Assembly (NCBI RefSeq): GCF_001695835.1
Contig: NZ_MBSO01000034.1
Location: 62,001 to 126,000 of the forward strand
Reading direction: 5' to 3'
From: Ensifer sp. LC11
GTDB lineage: Bacteria > Pseudomonadota > Alphaproteobacteria > Rhizobiales > Rhizobiaceae
DNA length: 64,000 nt
This document shows, piece after piece, positions 51,001 through 59,188 of this stretch (position 1 is the first letter of the stretch; each line of letters starts with the position of its first letter). The position numbers and the translations under genes were made by a program. The notes beneath the pieces are model-generated. The model saw only the letters and a list, made by a program, of their open reading frames with translations. It did not search any database and had not been told where the DNA came from.

Positions 51001-54000
51001 CCAGCTCATCGCGTCCGACGATCCAGCATCAGCCAAATCAAAAGTCTCGGACTGGCTGAACACCGACGGACGGGTCGCCGATCTCAAGAAGGCGGGCATT
51101 TGGGTCAACATCTCCGAGCGCATTGCGCTCTTCGTCGACTACGCCCGGTCCGCCGAACACTCCGCGCAACAGGAAAGCCAGCGTCTCCGACAATACGAGA
51201 CGGATTTCAAGGATGGTCGGATAAACATCCTAAACTGCTCCACGACGATGGAAATGGGCGTGGACATCGGCTCCGTTTCCACGGTGATGATGACGAACGT
51301 TCCGCCGTCTATCGCGAACTATCGCCAGAGAGTAGGCCGCGCAGGGCGGCGTAGGCAGCCGTTCTCAATGGCATTCACGTTCTGCCGGGACCGCCCCCTA
51401 GATCGCGAAGCCTTTGGAAACCCCTTGGCATACCTCGATCGAGCAATGTCACCTCCCAAGGTCGCCTTAAACAGCCGGCCAATCGTCCAGCGGCACGTCA
51501 ATGCATATCTTCTCCGCCAATACATGCTGACCAGGGGCGGCGACACTCTGAAGCTGACAATCGGCTCGCTGATGGGTTGCCCGATCAAACTGCTTGAAGG
51601 TCGGGTCGAAAGTCCCCCGGTATCGCAATTCCTTCAATGGCTGGAAGACCCAAGTACCATCCGTGCGACGACCGCGGACTTGAAGACGCTAGTGGCTCGG
51701 TCCGTGTTGGAGCAGGACAACACGCTCGTAGAGGATTGCCGGACGGCAATGCTGGAGGTGGAAGAGGTTTTTGTTCACGAATGGGAAGGCCTTCGTCAAC
51801 TTGCACGCGACGAAAGCGAGAACATGAAGGAAGCTGGCCGAGCTCGAATGTCGCTCGAACTCCAGAGGCTTTGCGGCGAATTCCTCCTTAGCGCTCTCGC
51901 TGACAGAGGTTTCCTACCGGGACATGGTTTCCCGACGAACGTTGTCACGTTCATACCTCACAGGTCGAAGAAGCCAAAGCAAGATGACCCGTCGCTAGAC
52001 GGTCGCAGACACGCGAGGCTGTCCGGCCCCCAACGATCCCTAGACCTAGCGATACGCGACTATGCCCCCGGTTCGGAAGTCGTCCTGGACGGCCTCGTGC
52101 ACCGCTCGGCCGGAGTTCTACTCAATTGGAAACGACCTGCGACCGAAGAAAAGGTCAGAGAGGTCCAAAGCATTCGCCGACACTGGTGCTGCTCGCAATG
52201 CGGAGCGGCCGAGACCACCCTCCAGGATGTGCGTGTGTGCCGCGAATGTGGCGCGCAGGTACTCAGCGTCGAATACCTACGGCCCAGCGGATTTGCTGTC
52301 GACTTCTGGAAAAAGGAACACGCAGATACCGATCGGATCACATACGTTGCGCCCGAGGAACCCATCGTGTCCATCGCAGAGCAACCCTGGATCGCGCTCC
52401 CTATCCCATCTTTGGGGCGCTACCGCGGGAGCGGCGAAGGCACCGTGTACTATTCGAACGCCGGACCGACCAGGAATGGTTACGCGGTATGTTTGCACTG
52501 CGGTCGCGCCGAACCCGAGCTTGATCCCGCCGGCAATTCCGACGATGCCCGTTCGTTATCCCCTCTGGATGGACACCGCCCGCTGAGACGGAAAGCAGCC
52601 GACGGCGACATCATCTGCGAAGGTGTCGAGAAAAAGTGGAAAATCAAACGGAATCTCGCCCTCGGTTACGAGATCACGACTGACGTCTTCGAGCTGCAGC
52701 CTTCAACTCGAATTTCTAAAGCGGCGGCGACCGCATTGGTTATCGCCATGCGTGAAGCTCTTGCACGCTCGCTAGGCGTGGAAGCAGACGAAATGGGTTA
52801 TTCCGTGCATCGCTCCAAGAACGAACTTGGTGGTGACTGCAATTCTCTGCTCGTCTTTGACAAGAACGCCGGCGGCGCTGGATTCTCGATTGCGATGGGC
52901 TACAACATTGCGATGGTACTCAAGGATGCGGAGGGAATCCTAGATTGCAGCAGTCCAGGGTGTGTTAACGGCTGCGCAGCCTGCGTTCTTACCTCGGACG
53001 CTCCGTTCGAGGACGGAGAATTGGACAGGACTTCAGCCCTCGCGTTCGTTCGCGGCCATCTGAGCTTTGGTGCTGCGGTCGAAGTCAGAGACCGTTTCTC
53101 TGATGACACGGTTCTCTCGATCGTGGTCACCGACGAAGTCGATCGCGAACTTAAACGTCGCAATGATCCGCTTCTGAGAATTTACATACCCGAGGATGCC
53201 GATCTCGGGCAGATACCTTCGTGGTCGATTATGCAAGAACTGAGCACCTGGTCATACCGTGGATATCGGATCGCTGTCGTGGTGCCACCCAAGATGGTCG
53301 CACGAGCCGATCAGGCATCGAAGCTCGTTCTTCAGGCGCTGGGACACAGACTATCCGTGGACGACAGGTTCGCGATCCATATCGGCGAGATACCGATATG
53401 CTCAAACGGCGCGAGTGTTCTTGCGACCGTCAGCGGGAATGGCGAGACAATAGCTTGGGCGACACATAGCGCTTCATCTCGCTATCCTGGCATCACGTGG
53501 GGGCAGCCAGTGGAAGGCTCTATCTTCAGGGGGACCATCCAAGACACGGTGCCGACAAACCCGATTTCCCCTTCGGAGCTTCTCCCGCAATCTACTGCGA
53601 AGGTGCTTCTCATCGAGAAGAATCTGGATCGTGCGATGAGCCTCTTCGGAACAGGCATGGCAGGGCTGATCCGCACCAATCTAGCGAACCTCGGATTTGA
53701 AGCGGACACCGCGATATCACGGATTGAATATAAGGACCCGTATGTACGCTCTCCGTTAGTGTCAAAACTGCTTATCGACACGGCAGCGGCATTGTTCAAG
53801 TCCTCGACCGCGCCCATCTTAAAAATCACGACCGCGCCGCCGAAAGTGCCACTTTCACCTCCAAAGCACATCCCGAACGACTGGCCCGACGGCCACTTGG
53901 TTTCCTCGGTGCAAGCAGAATATGGTCGTCTGAAGAACATTGACGTCCAAGTCAGCCTCGGCGACTGCGGTCATGGTCGATTCATGGAGTTGACGTTTAC

Positions 54001-54190
54001 CGATGGGCGCGCGGCCACTGTGATTTTTGACCAAGGCTTCGGTGCTTGGACTCCAACAGTCCGGGACAACCGCACACTGCATGACTTCACGCAGACGCCG
54101 TTCGCACAAGCGACGTCGATGCAGAAAGCCAATCCGATGCTAGCGAGAAAGGGAGTGTGGCCGACATACGTCGTCCTAAGAGCTGAATAG
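48059..54190 (+). CDS. druE: Druantia DruE-like giant DEAD/DEAH helicase with DUF1998 domain
   Basis: This 2043-aa protein has Walker A VTSGTGSGKTECFLFPIL (about residue 120-137), DEAH box IVLDEAHSLVGAA (about 254-266) and motif III FVATSATIGD. A cysteine-rich insertion follows (CVNPNC...CDTCG...CTECGEP, about 433-480), then an acidic stretch at about 501-528. Motifs V-VI are NCSTTMEMGVDIGSVS and YRQRVGRAGRRRQPF near 1090. After a second zinc region (HWCCSQCG...CRECGAQ) comes the DUF1998/MZB domain with CSSPGCVNGCAACVL near 1630. This is the DruE architecture. Its start overlaps the druH stop, so the two are translated together. Confidence 0.85.
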   Translation: MKPFETLADIRRRSVDAVVAQLGTNNEALNQQLRSMLGSERTGDGSLIQDPVIEGAHPFITAAESMAEVPPDVLRPQLVSILDGLDEEDEYRFPKSRKPFRHQLQSWNKLAQPGTPQSVLVTSGTGSGKTECFLFPILSDLIRQTEGNSSTLEGVQAIMLYPLNALIESQRARLSAWTSPLKGRVRYCLYNGDLPQPALPESERKASPERQIDRHQLRSSPAPILVTNITMLEYMLARAEDQPIIEKSNGKLRWIVLDEAHSLVGAAAAETALLIRRVLLAFNTAPENVHFVATSATIGDDRDTDDKLRQFLAEVAGIPDDQVHVIKGDRALPHRPNAKADMQIDPSAATPAELYDFFGGKKQVWEFIRTLKEKPQPLTALATVARSVGIETEDFMSLLAAAEKSHPETGEPERLAPMRVHSFERAIPGIWGCVNPNCVASPSGWPFGKLFPSKFENCDTCGSPVVELISCTECGEPMLEAEEDRSAGKLRPSPRGLERDEFQYEAERDGELDAEGDEDEDQEDGDASIAQNKYMAKQTILFAATPSKSSRPISLSTKDWSVLAGSTAASVTLRYEEKSVADGVCPCCGVNALRGIDNLLRPVRFGAPFMVTAAAPILLEAVDPKPNSERTLPSSGRGLISFTDSRQGTARMSAKFQAESERNFVRSFIYHAVQGALAADEDTPEVANVRAVIAQLEPLVGTNPGLQLLMDGQRDQLAKLTSERVIGVNWNELIDRLARRPEVEFWMKEVWEPRDPDRFGDAHKLAEFLLLRELFRRPRRANSLETLALACLKFPSVERVASMPPAFTRRGKTINDWRYFLTAIINHFIRAKSAVDVDRRTMRWIAPQIKLRPLLGPGRSSGGDKRYVIWPRVPRNLSSLSTPQTLLIMGLKLDIADPSDRDDMQDCLQMAWDQLQQVLNADRDNPALDFSKAVVAPVTDAFRCPITRKAIEIAPFGLTPYVRINSAVSDATPLRMPEIPIQLIASDDPASAKSKVSDWLNTDGRVADLKKAGIWVNISERIALFVDYARSAEHSAQQESQRLRQYETDFKDGRINILNCSTTMEMGVDIGSVSTVMMTNVPPSIANYRQRVGRAGRRRQPFSMAFTFCRDRPLDREAFGNPLAYLDRAMSPPKVALNSRPIVQRHVNAYLLRQYMLTRGGDTLKLTIGSLMGCPIKLLEGRVESPPVSQFLQWLEDPSTIRATTADLKTLVARSVLEQDNTLVEDCRTAMLEVEEVFVHEWEGLRQLARDESENMKEAGRARMSLELQRLCGEFLLSALADRGFLPGHGFPTNVVTFIPHRSKKPKQDDPSLDGRRHARLSGPQRSLDLAIRDYAPGSEVVLDGLVHRSAGVLLNWKRPATEEKVREVQSIRRHWCCSQCGAAETTLQDVRVCRECGAQVLSVEYLRPSGFAVDFWKKEHADTDRITYVAPEEPIVSIAEQPWIALPIPSLGRYRGSGEGTVYYSNAGPTRNGYAVCLHCGRAEPELDPAGNSDDARSLSPLDGHRPLRRKAADGDIICEGVEKKWKIKRNLALGYEITTDVFELQPSTRISKAAATALVIAMREALARSLGVEADEMGYSVHRSKNELGGDCNSLLVFDKNAGGAGFSIAMGYNIAMVLKDAEGILDCSSPGCVNGCAACVLTSDAPFEDGELDRTSALAFVRGHLSFGAAVEVRDRFSDDTVLSIVVTDEVDRELKRRNDPLLRIYIPEDADLGQIPSWSIMQELSTWSYRGYRIAVVVPPKMVARADQASKLVLQALGHRLSVDDRFAIHIGEIPICSNGASVLATVSGNGETIAWATHSASSRYPGITWGQPVEGSIFRGTIQDTVPTNPISPSELLPQSTAKVLLIEKNLDRAMSLFGTGMAGLIRTNLANLGFEADTAISRIEYKDPYVRSPLVSKLLIDTAAALFKSSTAPILKITTAPPKVPLSPPKHIPNDWPDGHLVSSVQAEYGRLKNIDVQVSLGDCGHGRFMELTFTDGRAATVIFDQGFGAWTPTVRDNRTLHDFTQTPFAQATSMQKANPMLARKGVWPTYVVLRAE

Positions 54191-54246
54191 GAGCGTGACT
54201 CAGCACCGGGATTAGGCGGGTGTGTTCATAGTCGGCCACAAAACAC

Positions 54247-54282
54247 AAAGGGCGCTCGATCCATTTCTGGAGAGCGCCCTTT
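54247..54282. terminator. Terminator between druE and the convergent XRE gene
   Basis: A perfect 11-bp stem (AAAGGGCGCTC / GAGCGCCCTTT) with a 14-nt loop is followed on the minus strand by GTGTTTTG. It lies 56 bp after the druE stop and 58 bp after the XRE stop on the other strand. Confidence 0.7.
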
Positions 54283-54340
54283 GAAACCCGGACAGCGTAG
54301 CGCGCGACGAAGTCACTGCGGTGTTGGGCTGATCCCGTTT

Positions 54341-55087
54341 TCAAGGTTCGCCAGCCATAGGCAGAGAGACGTTTCGCTTATCGACGTACACATGGCTTCG
54401 TTTGATTGCGCCCGGGTCGGTAAGCTTCGGTGTGACCGAAACGACTGCGACCTTCCAGTTTGGAAGCGTCGGCTGCGGCGCAGGCATAACGCCGCTGAGT
54501 ACGGTCAGCCCTCGCCTCTCCATCCCCCTGATGTGGTCCAGGATGTCGTTATACAACTTGCGCCGGCGCGGTTCGTCGTCGAAGGAGTTCTCAATCCAAT
54601 CAGCTAAAACGAAGGATGCGAGGTCCAGGTATTCGGCAAGGTTGGCGATGTCTTCATCATACGTTTGCGGGACATCCGGCCTGTGTAGGAGGATGCCATC
54701 GCATTTGGCGGCTTCCCGGATTGCACGGTGGGTTTTCATAGGAGAGACCGCAACCTCTTCGAGATGGCCGTAGGTCTCGACAAGGCTTTCAAACGCCTTC
54801 TCTGGTCCGAGCGGTATCCGGGGTGCGTGATATGCCCCCTTTTCGTAACCGAGCGCGACCGCGATCCTATCGAGGGCCTCTTCGCTTACCCTATCTCCGC
54901 GCTCCACCCTTTCGACAGTGGAGATCGAGACCCGAGCGAAGTCGGCAAGCGTCGATACCTTCCAATTTTTCAGGTTCCGTGACCACCGCACGACGAAAGC
55001 AACGACCTCCACCGGAGGTGGCGTCGGCACATCCGTCCGGCGCTCAGGCAACTGTGCAATCTTTTCAATGATATCTGATACGTTCAT
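54341..55087 (-). CDS. XRE-type helix-turn-helix protein downstream of the retron
   Basis: This 248-aa protein has a lambda-repressor-like helix-turn-helix at about residues 33-75 (RNLKNWKVSTLADFARVSIS, then TVERVERGDRVSEEALDRIA). The remaining ~170 residues have no fold I recognise: a helical middle and a beta-rich end (LPNWKVAVVSVTPK). AGGAG lies 8 nt before the ATG. It follows the RT-protease gene on the same strand by 123 bp, so it may be co-transcribed, either as the island's regulator or as a third retron component. No direct evidence decides between them. Confidence 0.8.
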   Translation of the reverse strand: MNVSDIIEKIAQLPERRTDVPTPPPVEVVAFVVRWSRNLKNWKVSTLADFARVSISTVERVERGDRVSEEALDRIAVALGYEKGAYHAPRIPLGPEKAFESLVETYGHLEEVAVSPMKTHRAIREAAKCDGILLHRPDVPQTYDEDIANLAEYLDLASFVLADWIENSFDDEPRRRKLYNDILDHIRGMERRGLTVLSGVMPAPQPTLPNWKVAVVSVTPKLTDPGAIKRSHVYVDKRNVSLPMAGEP

Positions 55088-55210
55088 CGAGCAATCTCCT
55101 TTCGATGCTCGGAAGATGCCCTGGATGCGTCGAGGAAAAGAGTCTCGAAAATCCTTCAGCTACGCGGGAATTTCAACGCTTGGCGGTTCGCATGCCCCTA
55201 TGCGCGCGGG

Positions 55211-56746
55211 TTAGCGCCCATCGAGCCAAGCTGTCAAAGCATCTATATGAACTGCGAAGTCCCTGCCTTCTTCGGGGCCGCCCTTGTGAATGACACCAGC
55301 TACCTTGTCGTCTTCATCAAGGACTGGCCCTCCTGACATCCCCTGGGTTAGCTTTTGTGTGACCTCGATAAGCGGAACCGCACTCTTTACCGCGAAGCTG
55401 CTGATGTGGCCTGAACGAACATTCAAACTGTCCCCGGGTCCATAACCTGGATATCCGACCGCCGTCAGCGCGTCTCCGAGTGACGGCGCTCTAGTCGCCA
55501 TTTCGAGCTCGAAGAATTCGTGAGCAGGAATCTCGTGGTCCAAGATCGCAAGGTCGCGGACGGTGTGATGCTGTCTGACCCGTGCCTTGAAAACATTCGA
55601 TGGCTTCGAGGGATGATAGACATCGATCTCTTGTCCAAGCGCCTCCTCAATACAGTGAGCGGCGGTAACCAAACCCACGTCTTTCAAAAAGAAAGCACTT
55701 CCCTGGGCAAATTTGCCCTCGAAGTGTTCGATCACCCATACGGCTCGACTCCTGATTTGCGCGCGGGTCGGTGAAACCTTGATGGGCTGCGTAGGAAAAG
55801 AGGAATTAAAGCGGGCAGCGATCGCACGGAAGATTGGGTCGGATTGCCCCTTTACGCTTCCAAGCCATGAAATCTCACCTTTCAGGTGTTGGCTAAGGCG
55901 GCACTTCCCTCCGTATTCGACTTCGAATTTCTTCTGCGCGGTATCTGCGCCCAGGGTCTCGATCGAATACAGAGTGCTCCTGATGTTCCGGACAAAACGC
56001 CTGTCAACGTTCAAACCGGAATTGATTTTGAGCCCGGTCACTATCCGGCGGCTGTGCTTGTCGCCGTAGTGCGATTTGCTCGGGTTGAGCTTGAACCCGT
56101 TGTTCGTGAACGCCCCGATCAGCCTCTGCGAGAGCAGGTCCGGGACAAAATTGCCTGTCGGAGGAACGCCTTCAGCGAACAGGCCTCCAGGTGGCTGATA
56201 GCTCGAAAAGGTGATGTCGTCGGCATACCGTGTGTAGATGCAATGTGCCGCCTTGGCGATCGCCTGAAGTTCCTTGTCGAGTTTGAAGCAAACCATGTTC
56301 GACAAGACCGGGCTGGTCGGCGCACCTTGCGGCAGGACCCCCTGGTTGGTGCACAGACGGGCAACCACGACCGCGACGGACTCGTCGACCCCGATGGCCT
56401 TCAGAAGACCCGCAACACGGTTTTCAGAAATGGACGGAAAGAAGCGTTCGACATCCAAATTTACGACGAACTTGCTTTTCAGGTGTGAGGTCGCGTTAGT
56501 CCTGACGGATCGATCCGGGACAAATCCATGGACTGGATTTCTGGGCGAGTAGATTTGATCGAGAAGTAGCGCGATCGTCCTCTGTAGCATTTTCAGCCGC
56601 CGATCAGGCGCGCTGATAATTCTGGGTTTCCCGGACTTCGAAAGAAGGGGAAAGTCTTTGTACATCCGCCCCCGGAACCACCAAATCTTGCGCAGCTCGG
56701 CTTCGGACAGACAAAGGTGGCCTAAAAACGTGGTGAGGTCCGTCAT
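55211..56746 (-). CDS. Retron reverse transcriptase fused to trypsin-like serine protease
   Basis: This 511-aa protein starts at the ATG at 56746 (MTDLTTFLG). Residues 1-310 are a retron-type RT: NLDVERFFPS with Asp98, VLPQGAPTSPVLSN, the catalytic YADD at 174-177 within TRYADDITFSS, and RIVTGLKIN, the VTG motif of retron RTs. Residues 340-511 are a trypsin-fold protease with a full triad: H364 in LVTAAHC, D398 in VRDLAIL and S471 in TQGMSGGPVLD. There is no signal peptide, so the protease acts in the cytoplasm. The frame is open 25 codons further upstream, but that part overlaps the candidate msr-msd RNA. Only a GGAG directly abutting the ATG is seen. Defence by abortive infection is inferred. 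Confidence 0.9.
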   Translation of the reverse strand: MTDLTTFLGHLCLSEAELRKIWWFRGRMYKDFPLLSKSGKPRIISAPDRRLKMLQRTIALLLDQIYSPRNPVHGFVPDRSVRTNATSHLKSKFVVNLDVERFFPSISENRVAGLLKAIGVDESVAVVVARLCTNQGVLPQGAPTSPVLSNMVCFKLDKELQAIAKAAHCIYTRYADDITFSSYQPPGGLFAEGVPPTGNFVPDLLSQRLIGAFTNNGFKLNPSKSHYGDKHSRRIVTGLKINSGLNVDRRFVRNIRSTLYSIETLGADTAQKKFEVEYGGKCRLSQHLKGEISWLGSVKGQSDPIFRAIAARFNSSFPTQPIKVSPTRAQIRSRAVWVIEHFEGKFAQGSAFFLKDVGLVTAAHCIEEALGQEIDVYHPSKPSNVFKARVRQHHTVRDLAILDHEIPAHEFFELEMATRAPSLGDALTAVGYPGYGPGDSLNVRSGHISSFAVKSAVPLIEVTQKLTQGMSGGPVLDEDDKVAGVIHKGGPEEGRDFAVHIDALTAWLDGR

Positions 56747-56801
56747 CTCCGAAGGTATGCGGACGCGGAAGCTGACGCCGCCGAAAACGCGCAAGGGGTG
56801 T

Positions 56802-56926
56802 GGCACGAGGTCTCCCTCCAATCACGCCATGTGCATTCAGGCATACGTGGCGCGCACGATATTGTAGATACATTCGCTCTTACGCCGCAGTTCCTACAGC
56901 GCGTATGCGAGGGGAGACCTCGTGCC
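56802..56926 (-). ncRNA. Candidate retron msr-msd RNA
   Basis: On the minus strand this 125-nt segment is bounded by a perfect 15-bp inverted repeat, GGCACGAGGTCTCCC (56926-56912) and GGGAGACCTCGTGCC (56816-56802), matching the a1/a2 repeats that define retron RNAs. Inside are a stem-loop CGCTGTAG-GAA-CTGCGGCG as msr candidate and an imperfect hairpin CGCGCCACGTATGC / GCACATGGCG with loop CTGAAT as msd candidate. It lies directly upstream of, and partly within, the extended RT frame, 55 nt before the chosen start. The branching guanosine cannot be assigned by eye. Confidence 0.75.
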
Positions 56927-57213
56927 GAATCCAATACCAACTGGTCAGACAGACGGATAGCGCCTGAACGGCCTTCCGGATTGTTTCAACAGGGTTTTCG
57001 ATCGGAAGTAGAACACGCGGTCGCGTACGTCGTGGTCAGGGCACTTGTAGAAGCGAACTGAGGACACTATTTTGGTGGAGGCTCATGACAGGAGCCTGAC
57101 GCCCGTCAACGCAAAGCTGCTAGCGGCACTGTCGAAATGAACCCTACCCCGTCCATGTCTGGTTCGGGCTCGGGAGTGGAGCGGGCGACACTCGTTGGAG
57201 CTGGAGAATCGGC

Positions 57214-58053
57214 ATGCCGACCCCAAAGGTTCGTCCTTCGTCCATCGACGGAATTAAGAGACTTGCAAAGCGGATAGCGTCCGAGAAGTCGTTGAAGCAC
57301 ACAGCTGCGCTTGATGAGGCAGCCCGCATCGCCGGCTACCAGACTTTTCTCCACGCCAAGCGCAGCCTTTCGCGTGCGAATGAGCCTGCGCCCCCGCCAA
57401 ATGCAAGGACATCAGCAGCTATGAATTCTAGCGACTTTCACACTCGCGCCCGCTCCCTGTGGGTGGACACAATCAATCAGTTTGCATCCGACGGCGATGC
57501 GACAATTTCTTGGGACGACATCGACGATATTGTCCGTGTTATGTCTCCTTTTATGGGCTCAAACAAAAACCACGCCCATCTACCGACTGGTGGCGGTTTC
57601 GACTTCTTGTCTGTCAGAAAGAGTGTCGAACGCGGTTGCATCGAATTCCAGGTCTTCACCGGTTCCGCAATCATCGCTAAACCCCGTCGCCTGGTTCTGG
57701 AGCGGCTCTCTTCCGATCCGGCCCAGTCTTTCCTGATGCTGGAGCTTGGTGACTTGCCGCCTGCTGTCGCGCGTGATGAGGAAAGAACCGAGCGTGCTCG
57801 TGGCCGGCGGCAAGAAGAATTGCTCGATCTTGGAGGTGGCGACTACGTTGAACGCGGAAGTGTCTATGAAGAAGATATTCCGGACACCGCGCGCAACGTG
57901 GTGCGGCTTTTCAACGGCCAGGTGATGCTTGTTGCGAAAGGAAGCATCTGGAACGGCACGTCCGCGACCTACAGCGGTCTTCACGACACCGGAAGCCACT
58001 CGGAAATCAGGAAAGTTATCCAAGAGATTTCGGACAAATTGGCCGAAGCTTAG
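57214..58053 (+). CDS. DUF5623-like protein of unknown function
   Basis: This 279-aa protein has about 55 N-terminal residues (SSIDGIKRLAKRIASEKSLK, then HTAALDEAARIAGYQTFLHA) forming a small helical domain resembling the N-terminus of DUF5623 and glyoxalase-associated proteins. The remainder is a predicted alpha/beta domain with no motif I know. GGAGAA lies before the ATG. It is divergent from the retron RNA and convergent with the CoiA-like gene. The position among defence genes makes an immune or mobile-element role possible but unproven. Confidence 0.75.
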   Translation: MPTPKVRPSSIDGIKRLAKRIASEKSLKHTAALDEAARIAGYQTFLHAKRSLSRANEPAPPPNARTSAAMNSSDFHTRARSLWVDTINQFASDGDATISWDDIDDIVRVMSPFMGSNKNHAHLPTGGGFDFLSVRKSVERGCIEFQVFTGSAIIAKPRRLVLERLSSDPAQSFLMLELGDLPPAVARDEERTERARGRRQEELLDLGGGDYVERGSVYEEDIPDTARNVVRLFNGQVMLVAKGSIWNGTSATYSGLHDTGSHSEIRKVIQEISDKLAEA

Positions 58054-58070
58054 TTGATAGCCACGTAAAC

Positions 58071-58103
58071 GGCATCGCCCTTCTCTCAAGTAAGGGCGAT
58101 GCC
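58071..58103. terminator. Stem-loop between convergent genes
   Basis: A perfect 12-bp inverted repeat (GGCATCGCCCTT / AAGGGCGATGCC) with a 9-nt loop lies between the stops of the DUF5623-like (+) and CoiA-like (-) genes. The T tract is weak on both strands, so it may need Rho or act mainly as a 3'-end stabiliser. Confidence 0.6.
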
Positions 58104-58197
58104 GCAGCTATCGTTGTTCATGATCCCGGTCGTGCTGGGTTTCGGTCACGGCGTCACGTGATTTGTCACACAGGCGACGATCCAACGAGAACTGTGG

Positions 58198-58962
58198 TCA
58201 GAACCTCCACCGACGGCCATCATTCCTCGCGCGATATGCCTCGAAACCTGGCAATGCAAACCGACGAGACGGAGGTGGCGTGGGCTTGGCAAAACCACGT
58301 ATGGGTGCGCCCGAGAGGAAGTGGTCGACGACACTCTGGCGGTGGACAGGCGTCGCGATGACCCGACCGCGGGGAATGTAGGTCAGCCACCAAAGTAATC
58401 CCGTGGAAGGCAGCCAAGGCGACAAAAAATCCGCATCACCAAAATCCAGGAACACGGGGTGACTGCCTCCTCTCCAACGCGCGATGATCGCCGAGGTCTG
58501 ATCCGAGAGAAGCCATGCGCGTGCTTTCGTTTCGGCCGATGGAGCATAGTTCAGCGCCTCGTGGAATGACGGCAAATCGCGTTTAAGCCGATTGCCGTTC
58601 ACGATCCACACCATGCGACCGTAGAACGCCTCGCGAGCCGCCCTCTCCTCGGGGGTGATAGCCGAGTACTGGAACTCAAGCACCGTGCCGCTCGCCGTTT
58701 TGACATCGGCTATGTGTATATCGCCGTTGGACGCGATATGCCTGATCTCCTGCCACTCCGCGGGAAACAGGTTCTTCCAGCCGCGATGCCATTCGGTTTC
58801 CGGCTCCCACCAATGGTCACAGGCGATGGTGCTCCTATGAGCCCAGTGGTGCAGTCGTTTGAGACCGCACTTGGGGATCATGGGCAAGGAGCATCCGGGG
58901 CAAGTTCCGCGAACGCCTGTCGTCGCCTCCAGACGGATTCCTTCTACGAGGGCATACTTCAT
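58198..58962 (-). CDS. Competence protein CoiA-like nuclease
   Basis: This 254-aa protein has an N-terminal zinc-ribbon-like pair TCPGCSLPMIPKCG followed by LKRLHHWAHRS. A PD-(D/E)XK-type nuclease core follows: E-x-EWHRGWKNLFP, then DIHIADVKTASGTVLEFQYS, where D and E-x-Q would hold the metal. This is the CoiA-like pattern. GGAG lies 6 nt before the ATG at 58962 (MKYALVEGI); longer frames upstream lack a ribosome-binding site. CoiA acts on incoming DNA in transformation; relatives in islands may be defence or mobile-element nucleases. Active-site assignment is by eye. Confidence 0.82.
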   Translation of the reverse strand: MKYALVEGIRLEATTGVRGTCPGCSLPMIPKCGLKRLHHWAHRSTIACDHWWEPETEWHRGWKNLFPAEWQEIRHIASNGDIHIADVKTASGTVLEFQYSAITPEERAAREAFYGRMVWIVNGNRLKRDLPSFHEALNYAPSAETKARAWLLSDQTSAIIARWRGGSHPVFLDFGDADFLSPWLPSTGLLWWLTYIPRGRVIATPVHRQSVVDHFLSGAPIRGFAKPTPPPSRRFALPGFEAYRARNDGRRWRF

Positions 58963-59188
58963 TGTCATCTCCAAACAGCCATGAGCCGCGCCAGAAACGA
59001 CGCTTGCTCGGTTCACAAGGAAAAATGGCGGGCGGCTTGGATACCGCTTGGAGGTTCTTCGGGCAGTTTCGGCTGCCTCATCTTCTTAGTCGTCCGGTCC
59101 GCCTGACGACTGGATCGAAGACTAGAGGCATGTTTCTGACAATGCAATGCCACCGCCAGCGAGGTTGATGGGCGGCAGCGGGACATCC

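Noticed and set aside
44643-54190. DISARM or BREX as alternative identity of the helicase pair
   Set aside because: DISARM would need a separate DUF1998 protein plus a phospholipase D and methyltransferase; BREX would need PglZ, BrxC and a methylase. None is present, and helicase and DUF1998 are in one 2043-aa chain.
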